Assembly: GCA_024707225.1 (NCBI GenBank)
Contig: JANQAE010000001.1
Location: forward strand, 1,729,387 to 1,793,386
Source of the DNA: Dokdonella sp.
GTDB lineage: Bacteria; Pseudomonadota; Gammaproteobacteria; Xanthomonadales; Rhodanobacteraceae
DNA: 64,000 nucleotides
Direction: 5' to 3'
The translations under genes and the position numbers were made by a program. The notes under the pieces are model-generated. The model was not told where the DNA came from and searched no databases. It saw only the letters and a program-made list of their open reading frames with translations. Of this stretch, positions 30,827 through 40,172 are shown piece by piece; position 1 is the first letter of the stretch, and the number at the start of each line of letters is the position of its first letter.

Positions 30827-31951
30827 ATGCAGACGCGTGATCGATCCCTGCCCGCATCACCGGCGCGGCGGCGCCTGATCGGACTGGCCCTGGCGGCGCC
30901 GGCGGCGCTCGCGCTCGGCGCCGACGAGGCCGAGCCGGCCGAACGCGCCGGCGATCCGATCGCCGCCCTGGCGGCCGAAGGCGACTTCAGCGGCTCGATC
31001 CTCGTGCGCAGCCGCGGCGAGGTCGTCTACGCGCGCAGCTTCGGGCTGGCCAGCCGCGCGTTCGCGGTCGCCAACACGCTGCGCACGCGCCATCCGATCG
31101 CCTCGATCACCAAGACGTTCACGGCGACGCTGATCCTGGACCTGCACGAGCGCGGTCAGCTCGACCTGCACCGGCCGGTCGTGGCGTATCTGCCGGAGTT
31201 CCGCCGCGAGGGCACCGGCGCGATCACCGCGCACCATCTGCTGAACCATACCGCCGGTCTGCCGAACTTCGACGCCGGCAACAGCCTCGAGCGCGCGCTC
31301 AGCGACGGGCTGCCGGTCTACCAGCGGCCGATGACGCGCGCGCAGCTGTTCGAGCGCGCCTGCAGCGGCGCGCCGGTCGCGGCGCCGGGAACCGCGTTCG
31401 ACTACAACAATGGCGATTACATCGTGCTCGGCGCGCTGATCGAGCGCCTGCACGGCCGGCCGCTCGAGGCGGTGCTGGCCGGCCGCATCCTCGATCCGCT
31501 CGGCCTGGCCGACACCGGCCTGCTGCGCCAGTCCGACGTGATCGACCGGCTCGCGACCGGTTATTTCCATCGCGACGACCTGGACGCCTACGTCAACGAC
31601 CTGCCGGTCTATCCGGAGAACTGGTACGCCGCCGGCGCGATGTACTCGACCGTCGGCGACCTGCTCGCCTTCGCCGACGCGCTGTTCGGCGGCCGCCTGA
31701 TCGGCCCGCCGGCGCTCGCGCTGATGCTCGCGCCCGGCCTGGACGACTACGGCTACGGGCTGTGGTCGTACACGATCAGGATCGGTCAGCGCCGCTCGCG
31801 CGTCGCCAAGCGCCCGGGCCGGATCATGGGCGCGCAGGGCCAGCTGTTCCGGATGCTCGACGAGGATGTCACCGTGGTGCTGCTGAGCAATGCGGCGCGC
31901 GGCGAGCTGGACGCGCTGGTCGCACGGATCGGCCGCCTCTACGCGGCCTGA
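30827..31951 (+). CDS. Serine hydrolase of the beta-lactamase/class C family
   Basis: Penicillin-binding-like serine hydrolase, 374 residues. The catalytic motif is S93-x-x-K96 (IASITKTFT) and the second motif is Y193-N-N195 (FDYNNGDY). HLLNHTAGLPNF is the typical class C/esterase loop. The N-terminus ARRRLIGLALAAPAALALGA looks like a Tat or Sec signal. Relatives include esterases, D-aminopeptidases and DD-peptidases, so the substrate is open. ATG at 30827 has GAGG eight bases upstream. A 6-bp GC hairpin directly follows the stop. Confidence 0.88.
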   Translation: MQTRDRSLPASPARRRLIGLALAAPAALALGADEAEPAERAGDPIAALAAEGDFSGSILVRSRGEVVYARSFGLASRAFAVANTLRTRHPIASITKTFTATLILDLHERGQLDLHRPVVAYLPEFRREGTGAITAHHLLNHTAGLPNFDAGNSLERALSDGLPVYQRPMTRAQLFERACSGAPVAAPGTAFDYNNGDYIVLGALIERLHGRPLEAVLAGRILDPLGLADTGLLRQSDVIDRLATGYFHRDDLDAYVNDLPVYPENWYAAGAMYSTVGDLLAFADALFGGRLIGPPALALMLAPGLDDYGYGLWSYTIRIGQRRSRVAKRPGRIMGAQGQLFRMLDEDVTVVLLSNAARGELDALVARIGRLYAA

Positions 31952-32050
31952 CCGGCCGCCCCGGGCGGCGCCCGCCGCGCCGGCGGAACTGCGTCACGCT
32001 TTGCCGGGCGAGCGGCGGTCTAGCATGATCGCCGTGAGGGGAGGATGGGC

Positions 32051-32554
32051 ATGCTCGACACCGCCGTACCGGTCAAGACCGCCACTGGCCGCAGCGAGAT
32101 CGCCGATCGCCGGCATGCGCTCGGCTCGCGGCAGCGCATGCTGCTGATCGCGATCAACGGCGAGCAGACCGTGCGCGAGATCCGCGAGCGCTTCGGTTCG
32201 CTCGGCGACGTCGACGTGCTGCTGACCGAGCTGGCGATGGCCGAGCTGATCGACGTCGGCGGCGCGATCACCGCGCCCACCGCGACCGCGGCAGCGCCCG
32301 GCGTCGCGGCAGGCGCCGCCACGGACGACGCCGGATCGCCGATCGCGCAGGCACGCCGGTTCATCAACGACAGCGTGGTCGCCCATCTGGGCCTGCGCGC
32401 GTTTCTGTTCACGCTGAAGATCGAGCGCTGCTATTCGAAGGACGCCCTGCTCGACCTGCTGCCCGAGTACCGCCGCGTGCTCGGCAAGGCCGCGGCGCCG
32501 GCCGAGGTCACCGCGCTCAGCCAGCGCGCCGAACTGCTGATCGCGCGGATCTGA
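32051..32554 (+). CDS. Unknown protein with winged-helix-like N-terminal segment
   Basis: A 167-residue protein. Residues about 25-70 (RQRMLLIAINGEQTVREIRERFG ... LLTELAMAELIDVGG) resemble the small winged-helix-like module found at the ends of regulatory proteins in this order. An Ala/Thr-rich linker and a helical C-terminal part (LGLRAFLFTLKIERCYSKDALLDLLPEYRRVLG) follow. ATG at 32051 is preferred over 32045 because GGAGG lies six bases before it. The TAGCAT upstream (32021-32026) may be a -10. Function unknown. Confidence 0.7.
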   Translation: MLDTAVPVKTATGRSEIADRRHALGSRQRMLLIAINGEQTVREIRERFGSLGDVDVLLTELAMAELIDVGGAITAPTATAAAPGVAAGAATDDAGSPIAQARRFINDSVVAHLGLRAFLFTLKIERCYSKDALLDLLPEYRRVLGKAAAPAEVTALSQRAELLIARI

Positions 32555-32575
32555 GCGCCGGCGGCGCTGCGAGGC

Positions 32576-33184
32576 TCATTCCGGGCCGGCGCCGAAGAAC
32601 ATCAGATAGACCAGCCGGCCATTCTCGAGCGAGTCGCCGAACGCCGGTCCGGCGGTGTGCCACAGCCACGGCCGCAGCAGCACCAGGCGGTTGAAGCGCA
32701 TCGGCACCTGCTGGGTCAGCTCCCACTGGCTGTCGTCCATGCCGTCGCGCTCGATGATGTCGCGGTGCATCGCGTCGATCGACGCATAGCCCATCGCGGC
32801 GAGCTCGGCGGCGTTGATCGGTCCGCGATCGGTTCCGGTGCGGCGGTGGCGGAAGAACTCGGTGCCGCCGTGACAGTCCTCGGGCCGGCTGAGATACAGG
32901 ATGCCGGACCAGTAGGCCTTGTCGATGTGGACCTTGGCGCGGCCCTGGTCGGCGGCCAGGCTGATCCGGCACTTGGCGTGCGACTGCAGCGGCGAGATCG
33001 GCCGCACCGGTTCGCCGACCAGGCGCGAGACCTGCTGGGACAGGCCCGGCAGCGTGATGCGCTCGAGCGAGTTGCGGCCCGGGAACGCGCCGTCCTGCTC
33101 CGGATAGGTCAGCTTGAGGGCGGCCTCGCGCAGCTGCCCGGCGCCGTCCAGGAAGTCGTCGACGACGATCAGGGTGGTATGCAT
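32576..33184 (-). CDS. DUF6445-like protein (possible 2OG/Fe(II) oxygenase fold)
   Basis: A 202-residue protein. VHIDKAYWSGILYLSRPEDCHGGTEFFRHR supplies an HxD pair and a beta-helix core like that of iron oxygenases, and LLRPWLWHTAGPAFG with NGRLVYLMFF could give the distal His and Arg. This matches the DUF6445 family as I recall it, which often accompanies outer-membrane receptors and flavin halogenases. Here it stands alone, convergent with the gene before it. Activity is inferred only. Confidence 0.72.
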   Translation of the reverse strand: MHTTLIVVDDFLDGAGQLREAALKLTYPEQDGAFPGRNSLERITLPGLSQQVSRLVGEPVRPISPLQSHAKCRISLAADQGRAKVHIDKAYWSGILYLSRPEDCHGGTEFFRHRRTGTDRGPINAAELAAMGYASIDAMHRDIIERDGMDDSQWELTQQVPMRFNRLVLLRPWLWHTAGPAFGDSLENGRLVYLMFFGAGPE

Positions 33185-33382
33185 GGGCGCGCAGTCTAGA
33201 CGTTTCCGCGCCGCTGCGATCGCGGCATCGGGCCGCTGCGCCGGCGCGAAACCGTTCGGCAGCGAACGCCGGACCGTCCGTTCGCGGACGCCCGGGCGAG
33301 CCGAGCGGCCGTTCCGGAGCCGGTCGCGGTCGTGGCATGGTGCTTGCTCCCTTCTCGTCACCCGACGAGCCGGAGCCGAGCC

Positions 33383-35776
33383 ATGTTGCATTCGATGATC
33401 GCCGCCTGGCGGCGGCTGCGCCGTCCCGGCAACCGCGGCTACGCATTGGCCGCGCTGACGACGCTGATGCTCGGCGTCGCATCGGTGGTCACCGTCTATG
33501 CGCTGCTGCACCGCGTGCTGCTCGAGCCGCTGCCGGTCGCCGACGAGGACACGCTGATGGCGATCTCCGGCCGCAACGATGCGCGCGGCGTCACCGGCTT
33601 TGCGGTCTCCGAGCCGGACTTCGGCTCCTGGCGCGAGTCGGCACGCTCGTTCGAATCGATGGCCGCCTACAAGCGCCGCGGCGTCAGCGTGCGCGGCAGC
33701 GACGGCGCCGACCGCCTCGACGCGCTGCTGGTGACGCCGCAGCTGGCCGCGGTGCTCGGCGTCGCGCCGCTGCTCGGGCGCGGCCTGCTCGACGACGAAG
33801 GCGATCGCAGCTCGGCGCTGCTGATCGCCGCCTCGGTCTGGCGCGACCGGTTCGCCGCCGATCCGGCGGTGCTCGGCCGCAGCCTGGTCGTCGAGGGCCG
33901 CGAGCGGACGATCGTCGGCGTGATGCCCGACGACGTCGGCGTCGCGACCGATGCCGGACTGTGGCTGCCGATCGAGTTCACGCCGCGCGAACAGGAGAAC
34001 CGTGGCGACCGCCGCCTGGATGTCGTGGCCCGGCTCGCGCCCGGCGTCAGCCGGGCGCAGGCCCAGGCCGAGATGGACACGATCAGCGCCGAGCTGGCGC
34101 GCCGGTATCCGCCGAGCAATGCCGACTGGGCCGCCACCGTCGCGCCGCTGCGCGAGCAGCTGGTCGGCGCCGACGAGCGCACCCGGCTGTGGATGCTGCT
34201 CGGCGCGGTCGGCCTGCTGCTGCTGGTGACCTGCAGCAACCTGGCCGGGCTGCAGATCGCCCGCGCCGCCGATCGCCAGCACGAGCTCGGCGTACGCCAG
34301 GCGCTCGGCGCCGGCCGCGCGCGGCTGCGCCTGGACGTCGTCGCCGAAACCGCCCTGCTGGTCGCCGCCGGTACCGCGCTCGCGCTGCCGCTGGCGGCGG
34401 CGCTGCTGCGGCTGGCCACGCAGACGCTGCAGGCCAGCCAGCCGCGTCTGGCGACGCTGGCGATCGATCCCCGCGTGGCGGCGACCGCGATCGCGGTCTG
34501 CGCGGTCACCGCGCTCGCGTTCGCGGCGATTCCGGCCGCGATCGCCGCACGCGCGGCACCGACCGCGGCGCTGAACCGCGCCCGCAATGCACTCGGCCGG
34601 CGCAGCGCGCCGCTGCGTGCCGGCCTGGTCGTCGTGCAGTTCGCGATCGCCACGGTGCTGCTGAGCGGCGCATTGGCGCTCGGCGGCCGGCTCTGGACGC
34701 TCGCGCACGCCGAGCTCGGCTACGTCACCGAGCGCCTGCTGACGGTGCGCATCGCATTGCCGCGGCTCGACAGCCAGGAGGCCTTCGACGCCCAGCGGCG
34801 CGCGCTGTCGACGCTGGCCGACGAGGCGCGTGCGATCCCCGGCGTACGCAGCGCGACGATCGTCAGCGAGGCGCCGCTCGGGAGCGTCGATACGCAGTCC
34901 GAGGTCGCGCCGGGACCGATGCCGGCCGATGCCTCGCCGCCCGAACGACGCGTGCAGGCGTCCTGGCGCATCGTCGATGCGCAGTACTTCGAGACCTTCG
35001 GCGTACCGCTGCTGAGCGGCCGCGCGTTCGCGCGCGAGGACGAGCCGACCGATCGCATCATCCTCAGCCGCAGCGTCGCCGAGCGGGTCTTCGGCAGCGC
35101 CGAGGTCGTCGGCCGCCTCGTCACGATGGGCAACGGCCAGCGCCGCGAGGTGGTCGGCGTCGCCGAGGACACCTATCAGCGCAACGTCGCGGCCGGCGCG
35201 TCGCCGGCGGTCTACCTGCCGATCACCTGGTATCTGTGGGAGACGATGACGCTGGCCGTACGCACCGAGGCCGATCCGGCCACGGTGGTCGCGGCGATCC
35301 GCGAACGCGCCGCACGCGTGATGCCGGACCGGCCGCTGTACGACGTGCGCACGATGGACGAGGCGGTCGCGCTGTCGACCGCGGGGCCGCGCCTGCAGGC
35401 GGTGGTCGTCGCGCTGTTCGCGCTCGCCGCGGCGCTGATCGCCGCGGTCGGCATCGGCGCGATCACCGCCTATCTGATCGCGCGCCGCACCGGCGAGCTG
35501 GCACTGCGCTTCGCGCTTGGCGCATCGCCGCTGCGCGTGCGGCTGCGCGTGCTCGGCGGCGCCGGCACGCTGGCGGCCGCCGGCGTCATGCTCGGCGCGC
35601 TCGGCCTGCTCGTGTTCGAGCGTCTGGGCCTGCAGCGCGAAGCCGGCGCCGAGCATCTGCCGGCGGCGTTCGCGGTCAGCGTCGCGGTCCTGCTGACGAC
35701 CTGTCTGGCGGCCTGCTGGTGGCCGGCCCGGCGCGCCGCGCGGATCGATCCGGCACTCGCCCTGCGCGGCGACTGA
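33383..35776 (+). CDS. FtsX/MacB-type permease of the ADOP family, no ATPase partner
   Basis: A 797-residue permease with the duplicated layout MacB_PCD - FtsX - MacB_PCD - FtsX. Helices are near 20-45, 270-295, 330-360, 375-400, 420-440, 680-705 and 735-790. The FtsX segment LLLLVTCSNLAGLQIARAADRQHELGVRQALGAGRARL is clear. ADOP-type permeases are usually coded without an adjacent ATPase, and none is seen here. The substrate is unknown. ATG at 33383 has GGAG seven bases upstream. The 198 bp divergent region before it shows no clear promoter. Confidence 0.88.
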   Translation: MLHSMIAAWRRLRRPGNRGYALAALTTLMLGVASVVTVYALLHRVLLEPLPVADEDTLMAISGRNDARGVTGFAVSEPDFGSWRESARSFESMAAYKRRGVSVRGSDGADRLDALLVTPQLAAVLGVAPLLGRGLLDDEGDRSSALLIAASVWRDRFAADPAVLGRSLVVEGRERTIVGVMPDDVGVATDAGLWLPIEFTPREQENRGDRRLDVVARLAPGVSRAQAQAEMDTISAELARRYPPSNADWAATVAPLREQLVGADERTRLWMLLGAVGLLLLVTCSNLAGLQIARAADRQHELGVRQALGAGRARLRLDVVAETALLVAAGTALALPLAAALLRLATQTLQASQPRLATLAIDPRVAATAIAVCAVTALAFAAIPAAIAARAAPTAALNRARNALGRRSAPLRAGLVVVQFAIATVLLSGALALGGRLWTLAHAELGYVTERLLTVRIALPRLDSQEAFDAQRRALSTLADEARAIPGVRSATIVSEAPLGSVDTQSEVAPGPMPADASPPERRVQASWRIVDAQYFETFGVPLLSGRAFAREDEPTDRIILSRSVAERVFGSAEVVGRLVTMGNGQRREVVGVAEDTYQRNVAAGASPAVYLPITWYLWETMTLAVRTEADPATVVAAIRERAARVMPDRPLYDVRTMDEAVALSTAGPRLQAVVVALFALAAALIAAVGIGAITAYLIARRTGELALRFALGASPLRVRLRVLGGAGTLAAAGVMLGALGLLVFERLGLQREAGAEHLPAAFAVSVAVLLTTCLAACWWPARRAARIDPALALRGD

Positions 35777-35829
35777 GCACGCACCGCGCCGATCGGACCG
35801 CACCGGCCGCGCCCGGTCGCGACAGCGCC

Positions 35830-35838
35830 TGCTAAAAT
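35830..35838 (+). promoter_or_regulatory. Extended -10 promoter upstream of the mscS-type gene
   Basis: TGCTAAAAT is an extended -10 element (TG-n-TAAAAT) in a strongly GC-rich setting, about 30 bases before the ATG of the next gene. No good -35 is seen, which fits an extended -10 promoter. Confidence 0.5.
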
Positions 35839-35867
35839 CGTGCGCTTTGGCGAAGAACACCGGAGCG

Positions 35868-36440
35868 ATGCAGGACCGATTGCCGTTGTGGATGCGCGAC
35901 TGGTTCGACGTGCTGGTGCCGTCGGTGCAGATCGTGCTGATCGTACTGGCCGCCTGGTTGTTGCGGGCGCTGGCGCGCCGCCTGATCGGCCGCCTCGGTA
36001 CCCGCTACGGTTTGCCGCCCGAACTCCAGATCGGCGCGCGGCGGCTGGTGGGCTTCGTCGTCACGACCGCTGCGCTGCTGGCGGTGCTCGACCGCCTCGG
36101 CGTATCCGGCACCGTGCTGTGGACCGCGTTCACGGGCTTTGCCGCCGTCGCGGCGGTGGCGTTCTTCGCCGCCTGGAGCGTGCTGTCCAACATCTTCTGC
36201 GCGCTGCTGATCTTCACCGCGCGCCCGTTCCGGCTGCACGATCACATCGAACTGATCGAGAACGGCGAGAAGCCCGGCGTGAAGGGCCGCGTGATCGACA
36301 TCAATCTGATCTACACCACGCTGCAGGAGATCGACGAGGCCGGCACGGCCCGCACGCTGCAGATACCGAACAGTCTGTTCTTCCAGCGGATCACGCGCCG
36401 TTGGTCCGACGACGACGCGTCCCGCCCCCGGCGCGGCTAG
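35868..36440 (+). CDS. Small MscS-family mechanosensitive channel
   Basis: A short MscS-type protein of 190 residues. Helices lie near 18-37, 58-80 and 85-115; the third, FTGFAAVAAVAFFAAWSVLSNIFCALLIF, has the Gly/Ala pattern of the pore-lining helix, followed by TARPFRLHDHIEL and the beta domain GRVIDINLIYTTLQEID...LQIPNSLFFQRITRR. The C-terminal cage domain is missing or minimal, as in small MscS relatives. ATG at 35868 is used; a TTG at 35847 is an alternative. Confidence 0.88.
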   Translation: MQDRLPLWMRDWFDVLVPSVQIVLIVLAAWLLRALARRLIGRLGTRYGLPPELQIGARRLVGFVVTTAALLAVLDRLGVSGTVLWTAFTGFAAVAAVAFFAAWSVLSNIFCALLIFTARPFRLHDHIELIENGEKPGVKGRVIDINLIYTTLQEIDEAGTARTLQIPNSLFFQRITRRWSDDDASRPRRG

Positions 36441-36676
36441 GCCGGACCGCACGCGGCACACGGACACTGCACCGCGCGCACCGGTCCCGGCCTCGCGTGC
36501 GAGTCGAACATGCCGCCAGATGCCGTCGCGACCGGATCGACGTGACGGACTTCGCCGCCGATCGCGATCAGCGGGCGGGAGCGTTATCATGCGTCGCTCG
36601 CCCACTCTCAGGGCTACGTGGGTGCTCCGGAACGCCGCCACGGCGGCCGGCACGGGAAAGGACTTCTTCGCCTCGC

Positions 36677-37405
36677 ATGGAACCAGAACAGCGCCGGATG
36701 ATCCCCGTGAGCGACCCGCGCAGCAACCGTTTGCTGGCCGCGCTGCAGGACGACGAGTGGCAACGCTGGCAGCTGCAGCTCGAGCGGATCGACATGCCGC
36801 TGGGCGCGGTGCTCTACGAGTCGGGCGGCCTGCAGAGCCATGTGTACTTCCCGACCAGCTCGATCGTTTCGCTGCTGTACGTCATGGATGACGGCAACTC
36901 GGCCGAGATCGCCGTCGTCGGCAACGAGGGCATCGTCGGCATCTCGCTGTTCATGGGTGGAGGTTCCACGCCCAGCCGGGCCATCGTGCAGAGCGCCGGC
37001 ACGGGCTTCCGGCTGACGGCGCGGGCGCTGATGAACGAGTTCGACCGGACCGGGCCGGTGATGCACCTGCTGTTGCGCTACACCCAGGCGCTGATCACGC
37101 AGATGGCCCAGACGGCGGTATGCAACCGCCACCACTCGCTCGATCAGCAGTTGTGCCGCTGGCTGCTGCTGAGTCTGGATCGCCTGAGCGGCAACGAGCT
37201 GATCATGACGCAGGAACTCATCGCGAACATGCTCGGCGTCCGGCGCGAAGGCGTGACCGAGGCGGCCCTCAATCTGCAGAAGGTCGGCCTGATCCGCTAC
37301 GCCCGCGGGCACATCACCGTGCTCGATCGCAGCGGCCTGGAGGCGCGCACCTGCGAATGCTACGCGGTGGTCAAGCGAGAGTACGACCGGCTGCTGCCGA
37401 CGTAG
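36677..37405 (+). CDS. Crp/Fnr-family transcriptional regulator
   Basis: A 242-residue protein with a cyclic-nucleotide-binding-like beta-roll (about 25-150) and a C-terminal winged helix (about 160-225). YFPTSSIVSLLYVMDDGNSAEIAVVGNEGIVGISLFMGG marks a common subgroup. It lacks the phosphate-binding Arg/Ser pattern of true cAMP receptors, so its ligand, if any, is unknown. The helix-turn-helix is ELIANMLGVRREGVTEAALNLQKVG. The start at 36677 is not backed by a well-spaced Shine-Dalgarno; ATG 36698 is possible. TATCAT at 36583-36588 may be a -10. Confidence 0.9.
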   Translation: MEPEQRRMIPVSDPRSNRLLAALQDDEWQRWQLQLERIDMPLGAVLYESGGLQSHVYFPTSSIVSLLYVMDDGNSAEIAVVGNEGIVGISLFMGGGSTPSRAIVQSAGTGFRLTARALMNEFDRTGPVMHLLLRYTQALITQMAQTAVCNRHHSLDQQLCRWLLLSLDRLSGNELIMTQELIANMLGVRREGVTEAALNLQKVGLIRYARGHITVLDRSGLEARTCECYAVVKREYDRLLPT

Positions 37406-37461
37406 GCGCACGGCGGCGACGCGTACCGGCCCGTCGGTACAGCGCGCCGGACTCGCATGCC

Positions 37462-37486
37462 GCGGCGCCGGCGGAACCGGCGCCGC
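37462..37486 (+). terminator. Strong GC hairpin after the Crp/Fnr-type gene
   Basis: A perfect 10-bp stem (GCGGCGCCGG / CCGGCGCCGC, loop CGGAA) begins 57 bases after the stop codon. There is no T-run after it, so it may end transcription weakly or protect the 3' end. Confidence 0.45.
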
Positions 37487-37608
37487 CCCGCAGGCATTCG
37501 GCATCGTGAGCAACGGCTGCCCGCGCGCCCGGATTCCCTCACAGCCGGAACCCGGAAGGCCGCCGCGGCGAGGCTTCCCGGCCGATACGGCCGATCCGTT
37601 CCGGCAGG

Positions 37609-37630
37609 TTAGGTGCGGCTTAGGTGCGGC
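37609..37630. repeat. Two tandem 11-bp direct repeats (TTAGGTGCGGC)
   Basis: TTAGGTGCGGC occurs twice with no gap in the 530-bp non-coding stretch between the Crp/Fnr-type gene and the ice-binding-like gene. The spacing is one DNA helical turn, as for adjacent sites of a DNA-binding protein. The rest of this stretch (37406-37937) holds the hairpin at 37462, the palindromes at 37833-37894, and no ORF I can support. Confidence 0.55.
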
Positions 37631-37832
37631 AGCGTACAGACGCCCGCGCCGCAAGCGCGCATGGTGCCGTCGCTGACACCTGCGCCCCGCGCAGCAGACG
37701 TCCATTTTTACACCGCCCCATGGTGCACCGCCATCGGAGCGGCGCCCGGCCGCGCGTTCACCGCAGCGCAGCCCGATGCGCCGTCGACGCCGATCACCGC
37801 CACGACGTGCACGGGCGCCGTCTCGCAGGTCT

Positions 37833-37894
37833 GAACCGGTTCCGGCGGATGAGCTGGGCCGGCCGCCACACCTCCGGACGGTTCGATCGAACCG
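37833..37894. promoter_or_regulatory. Two palindromes upstream of the ice-binding-like gene (candidate operators)
   Basis: GAACCGGTTC (37833-37842) and the perfect 16-bp palindrome CGGTTCGATCGAACCG (37879-37894) share the half-site CGGTTC/GAACCG. The second lies 43 bp before the ATG at 37938, and GGTTCGA recurs once more at 37905-37911. This looks like a set of binding sites for a dimeric regulator, or the second could act as an RNA hairpin in the leader. Confidence 0.5.
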
Positions 37895-37937
37895 GTCCGG
37901 CCTTGGTTCGAGTATTTCGATGGGGAGAGAAGGCGTT

Positions 37938-40144
37938 ATGGAAACGACCGCGCGCATTCGCCGGGACATATCCGGCTATCTGGTCGCCGTCGCCGCGATG
38001 ATCGCCCTGTGCGATGCCGCGCCGGCGTGGAGTCAGGTCAGCCCGCCACTGGGTCAGGCGCAGACCTTCGCGGTCCTGGGCGGATCGACCGTGACCAATA
38101 CCGGCGCGTCCGCCATCAGCGGCGACCTCGGCGTCAGCCCCGGCACCGCGATCACCGGCTTTCCCCCGGGCGTCGTCACCGCCGGAACGATCCATTCCAA
38201 CGACGCCGTCGCACAGCAGGCCCAGGCCGACCTGACGTTCGCCTACGACTTCGTCGCCGGCCAGGCCTTCGACACCGACCTCACCGGCCAGGACCTCGGC
38301 TCGCTGCCGGCTCTGCTGCCGGGCGTCTATCGCTTCGCCGCCTCGGCGCAGCTGACCGGGACGCTGGTGCTCGATGCGCAGGGCGACCCGGACGCCGTCT
38401 TCATCTTCCAGATCGGCTCCACGCTGACGACCTCCAGCGGAGCGCGCGTCGAGGTGATCAACGGCGGGTCGGACTGCAACGTGTTCTGGCAGATCGGCAG
38501 CTCCGCGACGATCGGCACCGCCAGCCAGTTCATCGGCAACATCCTGGCGCTCACCAGCATCACGCTGACGACCGGTGCCGGCGTCTCGGGCCGGCTGCTC
38601 GCACGCAACGGCGCGGTGACGCTGGATACCAACAGCGTCACCGTCTGCCCTGCCTGCACGGCGATCAGTCTGTCGCCTGCGACACTCCCGGACGGCATGC
38701 TCGGCGTCGCGTACAGCCAGGTCCTGACCGCCAGCGGCGGCACTGCGCCCTATCTCTTCGCCGTGACCGAAGGATCGCTGCCGCCCGGCCTGTCGCTGTC
38801 TCCGTCCAGCGGTGCGATCACCGGCACGCCGACGGCGACCGGCAGTTTCACGTTCACCGTCCGCGCCGTCGATGACGCAGGCTGCTTCGGCACCCAGGTC
38901 TATACGATCGTCATCAACGGCCCCACCTGTCCGACGATCGCGCTGGCACCGCCGGTGCTGCCCGCGGCGATCCAGGGCCAGCCGTACAGCGAGTTGGTCA
39001 GCGCCAGCGGCGGCGCGGCGCCGTACACATTCGCGATCACCGCCGGCGCACTGCCGCCGGGACTCACGCTCGCGCCCAGCGGCACCTCCGGCGCGCTGAT
39101 CTCCGGAACGCCCACGGCCAGCGGAACCGCGAGCTTCACGCTGACCGCCACCGACGCCGACGGCTGCTCCGCCGCCCTGGTCTATACGATCATCGTCAAC
39201 GGCCCGACCTGTCCGACCATCGCGCTGGCACCGCCGGTGCTGCCCGCGGCGATCCAGGGCCAGCCGTACAGCGAGCTGGTCACCGCCAGCGGCGGCGCGG
39301 CGCCGTACACGTTCGCGATCACCGCCGGCGCACTGCCGCCGGGACTCACGCTCGCGCCCAGCGGCACCTCCGGCGCGCTGATCTCCGGAACGCCCACGGC
39401 CAGCGGAACCGCGACCTTCACGCTGACCGCCACCGACGCCGACGGCTGCTCCACGGCCCTGGTCTATACGATCATCGTCAACGGCCCGACCTGTCCGACC
39501 ATCGCGCTGGAACCACCGGTGCTGCCGCGGCGATCCAGGGCCAGCCGTACAGCGAGCTGGTCACCGCCAGCGGCGGCGCGGCACCGTACACGTTCGCGAT
39601 CACCGCCGGGGCGCTGCCGGCCGGGCTCACGCTCGCGCCCAGCGGCACCTCCGCCGCGCTGATCTCCGGGACGCCCACGGCCAGCGGAACCGCGACCTTC
39701 ACGCTGACCGCCACCGACGCCGACGGCTGCTCCGCCGCACTCGTCTATACGATCGTCGTCAACGGCCCGACCTGTCCGACCATCGTGCTGACACCGCCGG
39801 TGCTGCCCGAAGCGATCCAGGGCCAGCCGTACAGCGAACGGGTCACCGCCAGCGGCGGCGCGGCGCCGTACACCTTCGCGATCACCACCGGTGCATTGCC
39901 GCCGGGGCTCATCTTGACGCCCAGCGGCACCTCAAGCGTGCTGATCTCCGGAACGCCGACCACCAGCGGAGCGGCGAGCTTCACGCTGACCGCCACCGAT
40001 GCCGACGGCTGTGCGGCGGCGATCGTCTACACGATCGGCATCGCCGGCGGTGGCGCGCCGGTTCCGGCTCTCTCGACCTGGGCATGGCTCCTGCTGGCCG
40101 GCGTGCTGGCGCTGGCCGTACGCGCGACCGCCAGGAGCGCATGA
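37938..40144 (+). CDS. Ice-binding-like (DUF3494) protein with five Ig-like repeats and IPTL-CTERM tail, with a frameshift
   Basis: Exported adhesin-like protein, about 735 residues when repaired. After a signal peptide (to about residue 33) comes a DUF3494 ice-binding-like domain (about 35-235: FAVLGGSTVTNTGASAISGDLGVSPG). Then come one divergent and four nearly identical He_PIG-type Ig-like repeats of 94 residues, and a VPALSTWAWLLLAGVLALAVRA sorting tail (from 40061). The reading frame breaks near 39523, where CTGCCGCGG stands for the CTGCCCGCGG of the other repeats. ATG at 37938 follows AGAAGG. DUF3494 is also common in non-polar bacteria, so ice binding is not certain. Confidence 0.85.
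38919..40045 (+). repeat. Four tandem coding repeats of 282 bp
   Basis: Units begin at 38919, 39201, 39483 and 39764, each opening with GGCCC-ACCTGTCCGAC. The periods are 282, 282 and 281 bp; the short one contains the frameshift. The units are nearly identical at DNA level, so recombination could change copy number, and assembly across them is at risk. Confidence 0.9.
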
Positions 40145-40172
40145 CCTGCGTGACGCGCCGATGCGAAGAGCC

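Noticed and set aside
32576..35860. A 1094-codon open frame on the minus strand
   Set aside because: Only its last 202 codons (the DUF6445-like protein) are credible; the rest is the shadow of the permease gene.
37613..37834. Small plus-strand ORF of 73 codons in the gap before the ice-binding-like gene
   Set aside because: It has no ribosome-binding site, no family resemblance and spans candidate regulatory motifs.
38919..40045. Regular repeats taken first as a possible CRISPR or satellite array
   Set aside because: The units are 282 bp, in frame and coding for Ig-like domains, with no short repeats and unique spacers.
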